Positions 26,853 to 37,850 of a stretch of 64,000 nucleotides of DNA are shown here, piece by piece. The translations under genes were made by a program, and so were the position numbers. The DNA comes from Novosphingobium malaysiense (GTDB taxonomy: Bacteria > Pseudomonadota > Alphaproteobacteria > Sphingomonadales > Sphingomonadaceae), in assembly GCF_000802225.1 (NCBI RefSeq), contig NZ_JTDI01000001.1, forward strand, positions 868,001 to 932,000, read 5' to 3'. Within the stretch, counting starts at the first letter, position 1, and each line of letters starts with the position of its first letter. Under the pieces are notes generated by a model. That model had not been told where the DNA came from. It saw only the letters and a list, made by a program, of their open reading frames with translations, and did no database searches.

Positions 26853-27860
26853 ATGCGGATCAAATCCTGGGCGAAGCTGGCCGCCATCGCGGCCGCCCTT
26901 GTGAGCACGGTCGCAAGCACCGCGGCAGCGGCTGGCGAGGACTGGACTCTCGTCATCCACGGCGGCGCCGGTGTGATCCAGCGCGACAAGATCACGCCAG
27001 AGCGCGAAGCCGCGATCCGCGCCGCGCTGCAAGATGCGCTCGCTGCAGGCAGCGAAGTGCTCGACAAGGGCGGCAAGGCCATGGACGCCATCGAGGCGAC
27101 CATTCGCGTGCTGGAGGACGATCCCAATTTCAACGCCGGGCGCGGCGCCGTCTTCACGTCGGCGGGTACCAACGAACTCGATGCCTCGATCATGGACGGC
27201 GCCACCCGGGACGCCGGGGCCGTGGCCGGCGTCACCAGGACGCGTCACCCGATAAGCCTTGCCCGCGCGGTCATGGAACGGAGCCCCCACGTGATGCTGA
27301 GCGGCGAAGGCGCTGACGATTTTTCCCGCGACCATGGCCTCGAACAGGCCGATCCCTCGTGGTTCCGCACCGAGGAACGCTGGCAGCAGTTGCAGACGTT
27401 CAAGACCAGGCACCAGGCGCTGGGAGATTTCGAGCGCGAGGCAAAGTACGGCACCGTGGGCGCGGTCGCGCGCGATACGCACGGCAACCTCGCCGCCGGG
27501 ACATCGACCGGGGGACTGACCGGCAAACTCTATGGCCGCGTCGGTGACAGCCCGATCATCGGGGCCGGAACCTATGCGGACAACCGAGCCTGCGCCGTCT
27601 CCGCAACCGGCGCCGGCGAGTACTACATCCGCGAAGGCGTAGCGCGCGAGATCTGCGCGCGCATGCAGCTTCTCGGGGAAGGGCCGAAAGAGGCGGCGGA
27701 TACGGTTCAGAAGGAGACTTTGGCTCTGGGCGGCGACGGGGGCGTGATCGTGGTGGCCAGGGACGGCACCCCGGCCTGGTCGTTCAACACGCCCGGCATG
27801 TATCGGGGCATGGCCCGCAAGGGGTCGGAACCGCGCATTGCCCTCTATGGAGATGAATGA
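26853..27860 (+). CDS. iaaA: Exported isoaspartyl peptidase/L-asparaginase (Ntn hydrolase)
   Basis: 335 residues with a Sec signal peptide (about residues 1-27). Plant-type asparaginase/isoaspartyl peptidase: VIHGGAGVI at the start of the mature chain, NAGRGAVFTSAGTNELDASIMDG, and the self-cleavage site KYG|TVGAVA in which the Thr becomes the N-terminal nucleophile of the beta subunit; GGLTGKLYGRVGDSPIIGAGTYAD follows. It removes beta-aspartyl (isoaspartyl) residues from dipeptides, here in the periplasm. The DUF969-DUF979-DUF2891 genes follow in the same direction, suggesting a shared pathway. Confidence 0.95.
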   Translation: MRIKSWAKLAAIAAALVSTVASTAAAAGEDWTLVIHGGAGVIQRDKITPEREAAIRAALQDALAAGSEVLDKGGKAMDAIEATIRVLEDDPNFNAGRGAVFTSAGTNELDASIMDGATRDAGAVAGVTRTRHPISLARAVMERSPHVMLSGEGADDFSRDHGLEQADPSWFRTEERWQQLQTFKTRHQALGDFEREAKYGTVGAVARDTHGNLAAGTSTGGLTGKLYGRVGDSPIIGAGTYADNRACAVSATGAGEYYIREGVAREICARMQLLGEGPKEAADTVQKETLALGGDGGVIVVARDGTPAWSFNTPGMYRGMARKGSEPRIALYGDE

Positions 27861-27917
27861 TCGCGGGGAGATCGGCATGGTCCTGACCTGCGCAGGCGCC
27901 ACGGAAGCAATTCTCTG

Positions 27918-28583
27918 ATGCTGGTTCTGGCCGGAATCGTCGTGATCGCGGCAGGCTTCATGCTGCGGTTCAACCCGCTCCTGGTGGTGATCGCATCGGC
28001 GCTCGTCACCGGTCTTGCCGCCGGGCTCGACCCCGTCACCGTGATCGCCGCATTCGGCAAGGCTTTCAACGACAGCCGCTACATCACGATCATCTACATC
28101 GTGCTCCCCGTGATCGGTATTCTCGAACGGCACGGCCTGCAGACGCGCGCGCGCGACCTGATCGGACGGGTGCGCGGCGCGACGATGGGGCGGTTGCTGC
28201 TCGTCTATCTCGGCTTCCGCCAGATTTCCGCCGCACTGGGCCTGACATCCATCGCCGGCCCCGCCCAGACGGTCCGGCCGCTTATCGCTCCGATGGCCGA
28301 AGCGGCTGCGGACACGCAATCCGAAGGGGAAGGCGATCCCGACCAGGCCAAGGCGCTGGCCGCCGCCACGGACAATGTCGGCCTGTTCTTCGGCGAGGAC
28401 ATCTTCATCGCGATCGGCTCGATCCTGCTGATGAAAGGCGTGCTGGAGAGCGACGGCATCGATCTCGCTCCGCTGGACCTTTCGGTCTGGGCAATCCCGA
28501 CGGCCATCGCTGCCTTTGTCATCCACGGGACCCGGCTGCTGTTCGCCGATCGTCGCCTCAAGCGACGGCCACGCAAGCCATGA
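27918..28583 (+). CDS. DUF969 membrane protein
   Basis: 221 residues, about five hydrophobic helices, matching DUF969 (RFNPLLVVIASALVTGLAAG, YITIIYIVLPVIGILERHG). DUF969 and DUF979 proteins are nearly always encoded together and are thought to form one transporter; in other bacteria the pair is often next to pyroglutamyl peptidase. It lies 57 nt after the isoaspartyl peptidase and overlaps the DUF979 gene by 4 nt. Substrate is unknown; small peptides or modified amino acids would fit. Confidence 0.85.
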   Translation: MLVLAGIVVIAAGFMLRFNPLLVVIASALVTGLAAGLDPVTVIAAFGKAFNDSRYITIIYIVLPVIGILERHGLQTRARDLIGRVRGATMGRLLLVYLGFRQISAALGLTSIAGPAQTVRPLIAPMAEAAADTQSEGEGDPDQAKALAAATDNVGLFFGEDIFIAIGSILLMKGVLESDGIDLAPLDLSVWAIPTAIAAFVIHGTRLLFADRRLKRRPRKP

Positions 28584-29488
28584 TCGGCCTCGGTTTTCTC
28601 TATCTGGTGGCCGGGGTGACCTTTGCCTCGTTCTCGTTGCTGAGCGTCACGCAAGTCCCCCGCCGGCCGGGCAATGCCCTGTTCTACGCCCTGATCGCGG
28701 TGAGCTTTCTGCTGGGGGACCGGCTCGGCGATTTCGGCAACGGCGTGCTCGTGCTGGCTATCGTTGCCGTCGCCACACTGGGGCGGATGGGCTTTCGCGA
28801 CCGGACGCAGCAACCCGTCGAACCGCGCGGACCGATGCTGTTCGTGCCCGCGCTGGTCATTCCGGTCACCGCGCTCGCCGGAACTTTCGCGTTCGCGGAG
28901 GTGCCGGGTTTCGTCGATCCCAAGCAGGTCACGCTCGTCTCGCTGACCCTGGGCGTCATCCTGTCGCTGCTGATCTGCTTCGCTTGGCTCAGGCCTGCAC
29001 CGGCAGAACCCTTCCGCCAGGGCACGCGGCTGATGGACCACATCGGCTGGGCCGCGATCCTGCCGCAGATGCTGGCGAGCCTCGGCGCCGTCTTCGCGCT
29101 CGCCGGCATGGGCGACATCGTCGGCACGCTGATCGGCCACATCATCCCCTCGGGCAGCATTCTGGGTGCCGTCGTGGTCTATTGCTTGGGCATGGCGCTG
29201 TTCACCGTCATCATGGGCAATGCCTTCGCCGCCTTTCCGGTCATGCTCACGGCAATCGGCCTGCCCCTGCTGATCCACACCTATGGCGGCGCCCCGGCCC
29301 GCGTCGCCGCCATCGGCATGCTCGCCGGTTTCTGCGGCACGCTGGTCACGCCGATGGCCGCCAACTTCAATCTGGTACCGGCCGCACTGCTGGAACTGCG
29401 CGACCGCTACGGCGTGATCCGCGCACAGGTACCGACGGCCATCCCGCTTCTGCTCTTCAATATCGCGCTGCTCTATCTGGTGATGTGA
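28580..29488 (+). CDS. DUF979 membrane protein
   Basis: 302 residues, about nine membrane helices, matching DUF979, the partner of DUF969. The C-terminal part (GNAFAAFPVMLTAIGLPLL, GFCGTLVTPMAANFNLVPA) is well conserved in the family and resembles the inverted-repeat pattern of ion-coupled carriers. It overlaps the DUF969 gene by 4 nt and shares its last base with the ATG of the DUF2891 gene, so the three are probably translated in a coupled way. Confidence 0.88.
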   Translation: MIGLGFLYLVAGVTFASFSLLSVTQVPRRPGNALFYALIAVSFLLGDRLGDFGNGVLVLAIVAVATLGRMGFRDRTQQPVEPRGPMLFVPALVIPVTALAGTFAFAEVPGFVDPKQVTLVSLTLGVILSLLICFAWLRPAPAEPFRQGTRLMDHIGWAAILPQMLASLGAVFALAGMGDIVGTLIGHIIPSGSILGAVVVYCLGMALFTVIMGNAFAAFPVMLTAIGLPLLIHTYGGAPARVAAIGMLAGFCGTLVTPMAANFNLVPAALLELRDRYGVIRAQVPTAIPLLLFNIALLYLVM

Positions 29489-30486
29489 TGACTCGACTGG
29501 ACGCCGAAACCGCGGCCCGCTTCGCCCGGCTGACCCTCAGCCATCTGGACCAGGAATACCCGCACAAGCTCGATCACGTGCTGACCGGGGATGAAGATGC
29601 CCTGCCCCCGCGCGCGCTCCACCCCATCTTCCACGGCAGCTTCGACTGGCACAGCTGCGTCCATGGCTGGTGGCAGGTGCTGACGCTGTCGCGCCTCTAT
29701 CCCGATCTGCCCGAAGCTGCCGACGTGCGCGCCCGCGCCGATGCCATGCTGACACCCGATCTCGTGGCGCAGGAATGCGCCTATCTCGACCGTCCGAGCT
29801 CGGCCGGGTTCGAGCGCCCCTATGGCTGGGCCTGGCTACTCGCGCTGCACGGCGAAGCGATGCGCCACAATGCGCCGTGGGGCCCTGCCCTCACCCCGCT
29901 GGCCGAAGCCTTCGCCGAGCGCTTCCGCACTTTCCTGCCCAAGCAGACCTATCCCATCCGCACCGGCACCCATTTCAACAGCGCCTTCGCCCTCACCCTC
30001 GCGCATGACTGGGCGCAGGCATACGACCCGGCACTGGCCGACCAGATCGCACACACAGCGCAAGGCTGGTTCGCCGAAGATCGCGGGTGTCAGGCCTGGG
30101 AACCGGGCGGCGACGAATTCCTGTCGTCCGCGCTGTGCGAAGCGCTGCTGATGAGCCGCCTCCTCGACCGCGAGAGCTTCACCCGCTGGTTCGATGCCTT
30201 CCTGCCCGAAGCGGCAGCCGGCGCTCCGGCCACGCTCTTCACGCCCGTCACGGTGTCTGACCGCAGCGACGGCAAGATCGCCCACCTCGATGGCCTCAAT
30301 CTCAGCCGCGCCTGGTGCTGGCGCGAAATCGTCGCGGCCCTTGGAGACGGCCATCGGGCGGCCGCGCCGGCCCGCGAAACCGCACGTCACCATGTCGCCG
30401 CAAGCCTACCCCATATCGACGACGACTACATGGGCACCCACTGGCTCGCGAGTTTCGCGCTGCTGGCTCTCCTCGCGACGGAATAG
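29488..30486 (+). CDS. DUF2891 family protein
   Basis: 332 residues, no signal peptide or membrane helices. Matches DUF2891: HPIFHGSFDWHSCVHGWW near residue 45, a TYPIRTGTHFNSAFAL segment in the middle, and GTHWLASFALLAL at the end. The fold is expected to be an alpha/alpha barrel of the type found in glycoside- or peptide-processing enzymes, but no activity is known. The ATG at 29488 overlaps the DUF979 stop. The operon with isoaspartyl peptidase suggests further breakdown of an imported compound. Confidence 0.85.
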   Translation: MTRLDAETAARFARLTLSHLDQEYPHKLDHVLTGDEDALPPRALHPIFHGSFDWHSCVHGWWQVLTLSRLYPDLPEAADVRARADAMLTPDLVAQECAYLDRPSSAGFERPYGWAWLLALHGEAMRHNAPWGPALTPLAEAFAERFRTFLPKQTYPIRTGTHFNSAFALTLAHDWAQAYDPALADQIAHTAQGWFAEDRGCQAWEPGGDEFLSSALCEALLMSRLLDRESFTRWFDAFLPEAAAGAPATLFTPVTVSDRSDGKIAHLDGLNLSRAWCWREIVAALGDGHRAAAPARETARHHVAASLPHIDDDYMGTHWLASFALLALLATE

Positions 30487-30599
30487 CGCGAGTGCCGGGC
30501 CTAGCCGCAATTCCGCGATTTTTGATCTGCCCAAATGAAACCCTCGGCCTAATACATAAAACGACAATTTATGACTGTCGTGCCGGCAGCTATTGGCGG

Positions 30600-32108
30600 A
30601 TGAAACGTGCAATGAAGTCTCGTGTCCTACTGCTGTCGATGGCACTCGGCGTTTCCGGCTGCGCTGTGGGGCCCGATTACCATCCCAAGCCTGCCGCCGA
30701 ACTGGGCGTTCCGGAGACGTGGTCGGTCCCGGCTTCGCAGACCCGCGAGGACCTGACGCGCTGGTGGTCAAACTTCGACGATCCGATCCTTTCCGAGCTG
30801 ATCGACCGGGCAGCGGCCGGAAACCTCGATCTCGCGCAGACCGTCGCCCGGCTGCGGCAGGCGCGCGAAGCGCTCGTGATCAGCCGCTCCTCGCTCCTGC
30901 CCAGCCTCAGCGGATCGGGCGGGGTGAACCGCACCGAGACTCTGCGCGGCGGCGGCACGACAGTCACTCTTCCCGACGGCACGGTCACGACCACCGGCAA
31001 CGGCGGCGGCTCGACCAGCTTCTCGCTGGGGCTCGACGCCAGCTATCAGGCGGACCTGTTCGGCGGCGTGCGGCGATCGGTGGAGGCCGGCAAGGCGCAG
31101 TACGAAGCCTCCGGTTACGACTATGCGACGACGCTGCTCTCCGTCGAAAGCGAAGTGGCACGCAACTACGTGCTGGCGCGCGCCTATCAGGCCCAACTGG
31201 CCAACGCGCGTGCATCGCTCAAGCTCCAGGACGACAACCTGCAGATTGCCGGGTGGCGCGTGCAGGCAGGGCTCGTCTCGTCGGTCGATGCCGAGCAGGC
31301 CCGCACGAGCCGCGCCCAGGCTGCCGCCGCGATCCCGCAGATCGAGCAACAGTACAATGCCGCCGTCTCGCGCATCGGCGTGCTGACAGGCCAGCCGCCC
31401 GGCGCGCTCAAGCCCCTGCTGGAGGATGTGCAACCGATTCCGACCGGCCCGGAAACGGTGGGCACCGGCATCCCGGCCAATGTCCTGCGCCAGCGGCCGG
31501 ACGTGCGCGCGGCCGAACGCAACCTTGCGGCGGCCACGGCGCAGATCGGCGTCGCCAGAGCCCAGCTGTTTCCGGCCCTGTCGATCAGCGGCAACATCGA
31601 TACGAATGCCGCCGCGTTCGGAAGTCTCTTCGAGACGATCACCGGCGGCCTCTTCGCTGGGCTCAGCCAGGCGATCTTCAACGGCGGCAGGCTCAACGCG
31701 CAGGTCCGCTCCAGCCGCGCTGCCGCAGACGCGGCCTTCGCGGCTTACAAGCAGTCGGTCCTGACCGCCCTGGAAGACATCGAGAATGCCGTGGTCGCGC
31801 TGGACACCGCCCAGCGGCGCGAACGCGAATACGCGATCGCCTATGACGCCGCGAACAATTCGGCGATCCTCGCCCGCAGCCAGTACCGCTCGGGCCTGAC
31901 CGATTTCACCACGCTCAACACGCAGGAAGCCGCGCTCGTCTCGGCGCGCAACGGTCTGGTTCAGGCCCGCGCGGACAGGGCGACGGCGCTTGTCGCGCTC
32001 TATGTCGCCCTCGGCGGCGGGTGGGACAGCGAGGCGCCGCCGACAGATCTTCCGGCGATGACCCCGAATACCGTCGAAGACATCACTGCGGGACAAGGCG
32101 AACGATGA
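30600..32108 (+). CDS. NodT/OprM-family outer-membrane efflux lipoprotein
   Basis: 502 residues. Short signal peptide with lipobox VSGC, followed by the family start AVGPDYHPKP. Two outer-membrane efflux protein repeats (about residues 60-260 and 275-480) with the long coiled-coil helices of TolC-type channels, e.g. QTVARLRQAREALVISRSSLLPSLS and RPDVRAAERNLAAATAQIGVARA. It is the outer-membrane channel of a tripartite exporter; the adaptor gene overlaps its stop by 4 nt. The start at 30600 (or 30612) is chosen from the signal peptide. Confidence 0.95.
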   Translation: MKRAMKSRVLLLSMALGVSGCAVGPDYHPKPAAELGVPETWSVPASQTREDLTRWWSNFDDPILSELIDRAAAGNLDLAQTVARLRQAREALVISRSSLLPSLSGSGGVNRTETLRGGGTTVTLPDGTVTTTGNGGGSTSFSLGLDASYQADLFGGVRRSVEAGKAQYEASGYDYATTLLSVESEVARNYVLARAYQAQLANARASLKLQDDNLQIAGWRVQAGLVSSVDAEQARTSRAQAAAAIPQIEQQYNAAVSRIGVLTGQPPGALKPLLEDVQPIPTGPETVGTGIPANVLRQRPDVRAAERNLAAATAQIGVARAQLFPALSISGNIDTNAAAFGSLFETITGGLFAGLSQAIFNGGRLNAQVRSSRAAADAAFAAYKQSVLTALEDIENAVVALDTAQRREREYAIAYDAANNSAILARSQYRSGLTDFTTLNTQEAALVSARNGLVQARADRATALVALYVALGGGWDSEAPPTDLPAMTPNTVEDITAGQGER

Positions 32109-33448
32109 CTGACGAGACTCTCGACGACTTTCTGGGCGTGAAGCCGAAACCGGCCTGGCGCCGCTATGCCAGGTGGGGCGCGATCGTCGCCACCGTTCTG
32201 GTGCTCGTGCTGCTCCTGGCCAAGTGCTTCGGCGGGTCGGGGGAGGCAGGGTACATCACCGCCAAGTCCGAACGCGGCCGGCTGGTCACGACCGTGTCCG
32301 CCACCGGCCAGCTTGCCCCGACGAACCAGGTTACCGTCGGCTCCCAGCTCTCCGGCCAGATCGTCAGGGTGCTGGTCGACGTCAACGACCGCGTCGCCGC
32401 CGGGCAGCCGCTGGCCGAGATCGACCCCGAGCAGTACGACGACGCGATCCGCCAGAACGAAGCCCAGCTCAAGGCGAACCGGGCCCAGGTCGAACAGGCG
32501 CGCGCGACGCTGGCCGAGGCGCAAGCGCAACTGGCCCGGCTGGAGGAAGTCGCGAAACTGTCGGGCGGAAAGGTGCCCTCGAAGACCGAGATGCAGACAG
32601 GCCGTGCCGACGTTCAGCGTGCCCGCGCCGCGCTCGATGTCGCCCAGGCCAATGTCGTTGCCAGCCAGGCCACGCTCGCCCAGAGCAAGACGCAGCGCGC
32701 CCGCGCGATCATCCGCTCGCCCGTTTCCGGCGTGGTCCTGGCGCGGGAAATCGACCCCGGCCAGACCGTCGCCGCCTCGCTCAATACGCCCACGCTTTTC
32801 GTGATTGCCGAGGACCTCTCGCAGATGAAGCTGGAAGTCTCGATCGACGAAGCCGACGTCGGTGCCGTGAAGGAAGGTCAGAAGGCGACCTTCACGGTCG
32901 ATGCCTTTCCGGGCGCGACGTTCCCGGCGACGATCACGCGCGTGGATATCGGATCCAACCAGTCGGTCTCCTCGGCAAGCTCGTCCTCGAGTTCGACGAG
33001 CAGCAGTTCCTCGTCCTCTTCGAACGTCGTGTCCTATGCGGCCGATCTTTCGGTCTCGAACGCGGAGGGGCAACTGCGCCCGGGCATGACCGCGACAGCG
33101 GATATCGTGACGTCCGACAAGCGCAATGTCCTGCTCGTGCCCAATGCGGCGCTGCGCTTTACCCCGCAATCGGCCAGCGCGTCAGCCGGCAACGGGCAAT
33201 CGGGCGGGATCACCGGCGCGCTGTCCTTCCGGCCGCCGCGCCGCCAGTCGTCCGAGCGCAGCGCGACGCTTGCGGCAGGCACGACCCAGACGGTCTGGAT
33301 CGTCGGCGAGGACGGCAAGCCCAAGGCCCTCCAGATCGTGACGGGCGAAACGAACGGAAGTGAGACCGAAGTCCTGTCGGGCGATCTCAAGGCCGGCATG
33401 CAGGTCATCACCGGCGAAAAATCGGCATCCGCTGGCGACAATGGCTGA
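32105..33448 (+). CDS. macA: MacA-like periplasmic adaptor protein
   Basis: 447 residues: a cytoplasmic N-terminus of about 20 residues, one membrane helix (about 24-42), then the barrel-sandwich/lipoyl (TVSATGQLAPTNQVTVGSQLSGQI), a long alpha-hairpin (QNEAQLKANRAQVEQARATLAEAQ) and beta-barrel domains of HlyD/MacA proteins. Oddity: a Ser-only stretch of about 20 residues (encoded around 32,965-33,030) interrupts the membrane-proximal region, and a Ser/Arg-rich loop follows near residue 380. It links the MacB-like transporter to the OprM-like channel. Overlaps both neighbours. Confidence 0.93.
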   Translation: MTDETLDDFLGVKPKPAWRRYARWGAIVATVLVLVLLLAKCFGGSGEAGYITAKSERGRLVTTVSATGQLAPTNQVTVGSQLSGQIVRVLVDVNDRVAAGQPLAEIDPEQYDDAIRQNEAQLKANRAQVEQARATLAEAQAQLARLEEVAKLSGGKVPSKTEMQTGRADVQRARAALDVAQANVVASQATLAQSKTQRARAIIRSPVSGVVLAREIDPGQTVAASLNTPTLFVIAEDLSQMKLEVSIDEADVGAVKEGQKATFTVDAFPGATFPATITRVDIGSNQSVSSASSSSSSTSSSSSSSSNVVSYAADLSVSNAEGQLRPGMTATADIVTSDKRNVLLVPNAALRFTPQSASASAGNGQSGGITGALSFRPPRRQSSERSATLAAGTTQTVWIVGEDGKPKALQIVTGETNGSETEVLSGDLKAGMQVITGEKSASAGDNG

Positions 33449-34153
33449 GACCCCGCTCATCTCCCTGCGCGGCGTCGTGAAGACCTATGGCAGCGGGCCG
33501 ACCGCGTTCCAGGCGCTGAAGGGCGTCGACCTCGACATCATGGCCGGCGATTTCGTTGCCGTGATGGGCCCATCGGGATCGGGCAAGTCGACGACGATGA
33601 ACATCCTCGGCTGCCTCGACGTGCCGACTTCGGGCAGCTTCCTGTTCCACGGCCATCATGTCGAACAGCTCGACCGCGACCAGCGCGCCCTGCTGCGGCG
33701 CAAGCACTTCGGCTTCGTGTTCCAGGGCTTCAACCTGCTGGCCCGCACCAGCGCGCTGGAGAACGTGGAACTACCGCTGCTCTATCGCGGCGATCCCCGG
33801 GCGCAGCGGCGCGAAATGGCGATGGCGGCGCTCGAGAAGGTCGGCCTCAAGGACTGGTGGGACCATACGCCCGGCGAACTGTCGGGCGGGCAGCAACAGC
33901 GCGTGGCCATTGCCCGCGCGCTCGTGACCGAACCCACCGTGCTGCTGGCCGACGAGCCCACCGGCAATCTCGACACCGAGCGCTCGATAGAGATCATGGA
34001 ACTGCTCACCGACCTCAACCAGGCCTCCGGCATAACCGTGCTGATGGTGACTCACGAGGCGGAAATGGCGGCTTTCGCCCACACCATCGTACATTTCCGC
34101 GACGGGCTGGTGGACAAGATCGAGGCCGGCCAAAACGGGAAGGCGCCCGCCTG

Positions 34154-34154
<1 letters not shown>
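33441..34154 (+). CDS. MacB-type ABC transporter ATPase subunit
   Basis: 237 residues from the ATG at 33441, which lies inside the end of the adaptor gene. Complete nucleotide-binding domain: Walker [10 protein letters not shown], signature LSGGQQQR, Walker [13 protein letters not shown] and switch His in MVTHE. Closest to the LolD/MacB group (GCLDVPTSG). It powers the exporter from the cytoplasmic side. Here ATPase and permease are separate proteins, unlike E. coli MacB, in which they are fused. Confidence 0.96.
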
Positions 34155-35362
<1,208 letters not shown>

Positions 35363-35419
35363 CGGCCCCGTCCGGCAGCGCCCGCACGGGCACAGTACCG
35401 GCAACCGGTTTCACGCCGA

Positions 35420-35665
35420 TCATGCCCCGGCTGCCTTCAGGTAATCGACGACGCCCTGCAGGGTCGAAAGGTCGCGATAGTCGGCTTCGGGTATTTCGGC
35501 ACCGGTTGCCTCGTGCAGGCCGGTAACGAAGTTCAGGAAGTCCATTGAGTCAAGATCCAGGACCTCGCGCAATTCGTCTTCGTCGCCCAAGGCCGCGAAG
35601 TCGGCTTCGGGCGCGATGCCGGCGAGGATGTCGAGCGCGGTCTTGCGAATTTCGTCCTTGGTCAC
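35420..35665 (-). CDS. Acyl carrier protein-like protein
   Basis: 81 residues, the usual ACP size, with the phosphopantetheine attachment Ser in DLDSMDFLNFV and acidic helices around it. It is not in a fatty-acid synthesis cluster: it is the last gene of an acetyl-CoA synthetase/pyruvate-dehydrogenase-type operon and overlaps the E2 gene by 4 nt. A role in supplying octanoate for lipoylation of E2, or in taking acyl groups from the complex, is possible but is only inferred from position. Confidence 0.9.
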   Translation of the reverse strand: MTKDEIRKTALDILAGIAPEADFAALGDEDELREVLDLDSMDFLNFVTGLHEATGAEIPEADYRDLSTLQGVVDYLKAAGA

Positions 35666-36858
35666 AGCTTCTCTGGCTCCAGCAGCAGTTGTTCGATGGT
35701 CGAGAGCAGACGGCCGCCTGCATGGCCGTCGCTGGCACGGTGATCGGCCGCGAGCGACAGCTGGGTCAACCGGCGCGGGACTACTTGCCCATCCACCACC
35801 CAGGGCCGCTCGACGATCCTGCCGAAGCCGAGAATCGCGACCTGAGGCGGATAGATCACACCCATTACGCTGTCGGCGCCCTGCTCGCCCAGGCTGGTGA
35901 CGGTCATGGTCGGGTCCATGATCTCCGAACCGCGTAACCGGCCCGACCGGGCCCGGGCGACCAGATCGCGCAGCACGTCCATCAGTTCGGGCAGCGACAG
36001 TCCGTCCGCATCGTGGATCGCGGGAGAGACGAGGCCGCCACCCCGCAGCGCAATGGCCCAGCCGACATGGATGCCCTTGCCCGGCTGGAACTGCCCGTCC
36101 TGCCAGAAGCCGTTGAACTGCCCGTGCTCCCGCAGGGCGAGCGCCGTCGCCTTGAGCGTAAGCACGGCGGCCAGCATCCGTTCGGTGGGCGGCCGGCCCT
36201 CGTTATACGCGGCAAGCCAGGCAAGCGCGGGCTCCATGTCGATCGTGCTGGCCAGGTAATAGTGCGGTATTTCGCGCTTCGAGCGCGCCATTGCCGCCGC
36301 GATCGCCTTGCGCATCTCTGCAGGGTCGAAGCCGGTTCGGCGAGCGGAGGGCGCGGGCGCGGCCTTCGTCCCCCGGCTCCTCGCGAGTTCGACGTCGGCC
36401 AGCGATACCGAGCCGTCCACGCCGGTGCCGATCAATCCTTCCGGATCGATCCCGATTTCGGCAGCGAGCCGGCGCGCGGCGGGCGAAACCTTCACGCGGC
36501 CTGTCCGCGCAAACGCGGCAGGAGCGGGTCTCGGGGCCGGAGGCGCGGGCGATGCAGGGGCTGGCGAGGCCTCCACGGGAGCAGGAGCGGCCGTGGCGGG
36601 CGCTGCGGCAGGCGTCTTGTCGCCCGCAGTCCGCACATGCGCCAGGACCCCGCCGACCGGAACCGTCTCGCCCTCTTTCGCGACAAGCTCGGAGACCGTG
36701 CCATCCTCGAAGATCTCGACCTCGATTGCGCCTTTCTGCGTTTCCACGACGGCCACGGTGTCGCCCTGGTGCACGGTGTCGCCGGGCTTCACCATCCACT
36801 CGACCAGCTTGCCGCTCTCCATGTCGGCTCCCAGCGACGGCATGGTGAAGTCGCTCAT
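35662..36858 (-). CDS. Dihydrolipoamide acyltransferase (E2) of a pyruvate/2-oxoacid dehydrogenase
   Basis: 398 residues. One lipoyl domain at the N-terminus (residues 1-78; lipoyl Lys in [10 protein letters not shown]), a Pro/Ala-rich linker, a peripheral-subunit-binding domain ([25 protein letters not shown], about 133-165) and the C-terminal catalytic domain ending with the active-site [13 protein letters not shown]. It transfers the acyl group (acetyl if pyruvate is the substrate) to CoA. It overlaps the E1-beta gene upstream and the ACP gene downstream by 4 nt each. No E3 gene follows, so lipoamide dehydrogenase must come from elsewhere. Confidence 0.94.
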   Translation of the reverse strand: MSDFTMPSLGADMESGKLVEWMVKPGDTVHQGDTVAVVETQKGAIEVEIFEDGTVSELVAKEGETVPVGGVLAHVRTAGDKTPAAAPATAAPAPVEASPAPASPAPPAPRPAPAAFARTGRVKVSPAARRLAAEIGIDPEGLIGTGVDGSVSLADVELARSRGTKAAPAPSARRTGFDPAEMRKAIAAAMARSKREIPHYYLASTIDMEPALAWLAAYNEGRPPTERMLAAVLTLKATALALREHGQFNGFWQDGQFQPGKGIHVGWAIALRGGGLVSPAIHDADGLSLPELMDVLRDLVARARSGRLRGSEIMDPTMTVTSLGEQGADSVMGVIYPPQVAILGFGRIVERPWVVDGQVVPRRLTQLSLAADHRASDGHAGGRLLSTIEQLLLEPEKL

Positions 36859-37850
36859 TGCGGCCTCGCCAGTCCGCTTGCGGCAGCAACGATGTCGGCC
36901 GTCCGTGGCAGCGCCGCTTCCTCCATGTGCGCCGCGTACGGCACCGGCACCTCGCGCGAACAGACCCGGCGGATCGGCGCATCGAGTTCGAAGAACAGGT
37001 CTTCGGCTATCCGCGCGGCGATTTCGGCGGAAAGCGATCCGCTGCGCCAGCCTTCGTCCACGATCACGCAGCGCCGGGTGCGCGCGACGGACGCGTAGAT
37101 GGTGGCGGTGTCGACCGGGCGGAGCACGCGCAAGTCGATCACTTCGGCCTCTATGCCCAACCCAACCAGTTCATCCGCTGCCGCCAGCGCCTTGGGCAGG
37201 CTGCCGCCGTAGGTGACGATCGTCACGTCCTTGCCGGGACGCCGCACCCTGGCGGAATCGATGTCGACCGAGACCACTTCGGGATCGAGATCGCCCTCGT
37301 CGTTGTACAGCACGACATGTTCGAAGATCAGCACCGGGTTGGGATCGTCCAGCGCCGCGGCCAGCATGTACCGGGCATCCTCCACGGTACCGGGCGCCAG
37401 GATCCTGATGCCCGGGATATGCGCATACCAGCCTTCGAAGCTGTGCGAGTGCTGCGCGGCCAACTGGCGGCCGCCACCGGTCGCGAGGCGGACCACCAGA
37501 GGCACCGCGAACTGGCCGCCCGACATGTGGGGGATGGTCGCGGCATTGTTGATGATCTGGTCGAGCGCGAGCAGGCTGAAATTGCAGGTCATGATCTCCG
37601 CGATCGGACGCAGCCCGGCAATCGCCGCCCCGATGGCGGACCCGGCGATGACGCCTTCGGCAAGCGGCATGTCGCGAATGCGCTCGGGGCCGAATTCTTC
37701 CAGCAGCCCCTTGGTCACGGCGTAGCAGCCTCCGTAAAGGCCGACGTCCTCACCCATCACCAGACAGCGGGGATCACGATTGAGTGCATCGCGGATCGCC
37801 TGCTTGCAGGCTTCACGATAGGTCAAGCGCGTCGGAGTATCGTCGCTCAT
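36855..37850 (-). CDS. pdhB: Pyruvate dehydrogenase-type E1 component, beta subunit
   Basis: 331 residues, transketolase-like fold: [29 protein letters not shown] at the start, the [26 protein letters not shown] segment, and the C-terminal domain with [16 protein letters not shown]. It pairs with the alpha subunit in the thiamine-diphosphate-dependent decarboxylation of a 2-oxo acid. Overlaps of 4 nt join it to the alpha and E2 genes. Acetoin is an alternative substrate, as AcoA/AcoB/AcoC have the same architecture. Confidence 0.94.
   Translation of the reverse strand: MSDDTPTRLTYREACKQAIRDALNRDPRCLVMGEDVGLYGGCYAVTKGLLEEFGPERIRDMPLAEGVIAGSAIGAAIAGLRPIAEIMTCNFSLLALDQIINNAATIPHMSGGQFAVPLVVRLATGGGRQLAAQHSHSFEGWYAHIPGIRILAPGTVEDARYMLAAALDDPNPVLIFEHVVLYNDEGDLDPEVVSVDIDSARVRRPGKDVTIVTYGGSLPKALAAADELVGLGIEAEVIDLRVLRPVDTATIYASVARTRRCVIVDEGWRSGSLSAEIAARIAEDLFFELDAPIRRVCSREVPVPYAAHMEEAALPRTADIVAAASGLARPQ

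Noticed and set aside
25622..27235. Minus-strand open frame of 537 codons
   Set aside because: Antisense to the LdhA-like and isoaspartyl peptidase genes; a product of high GC.
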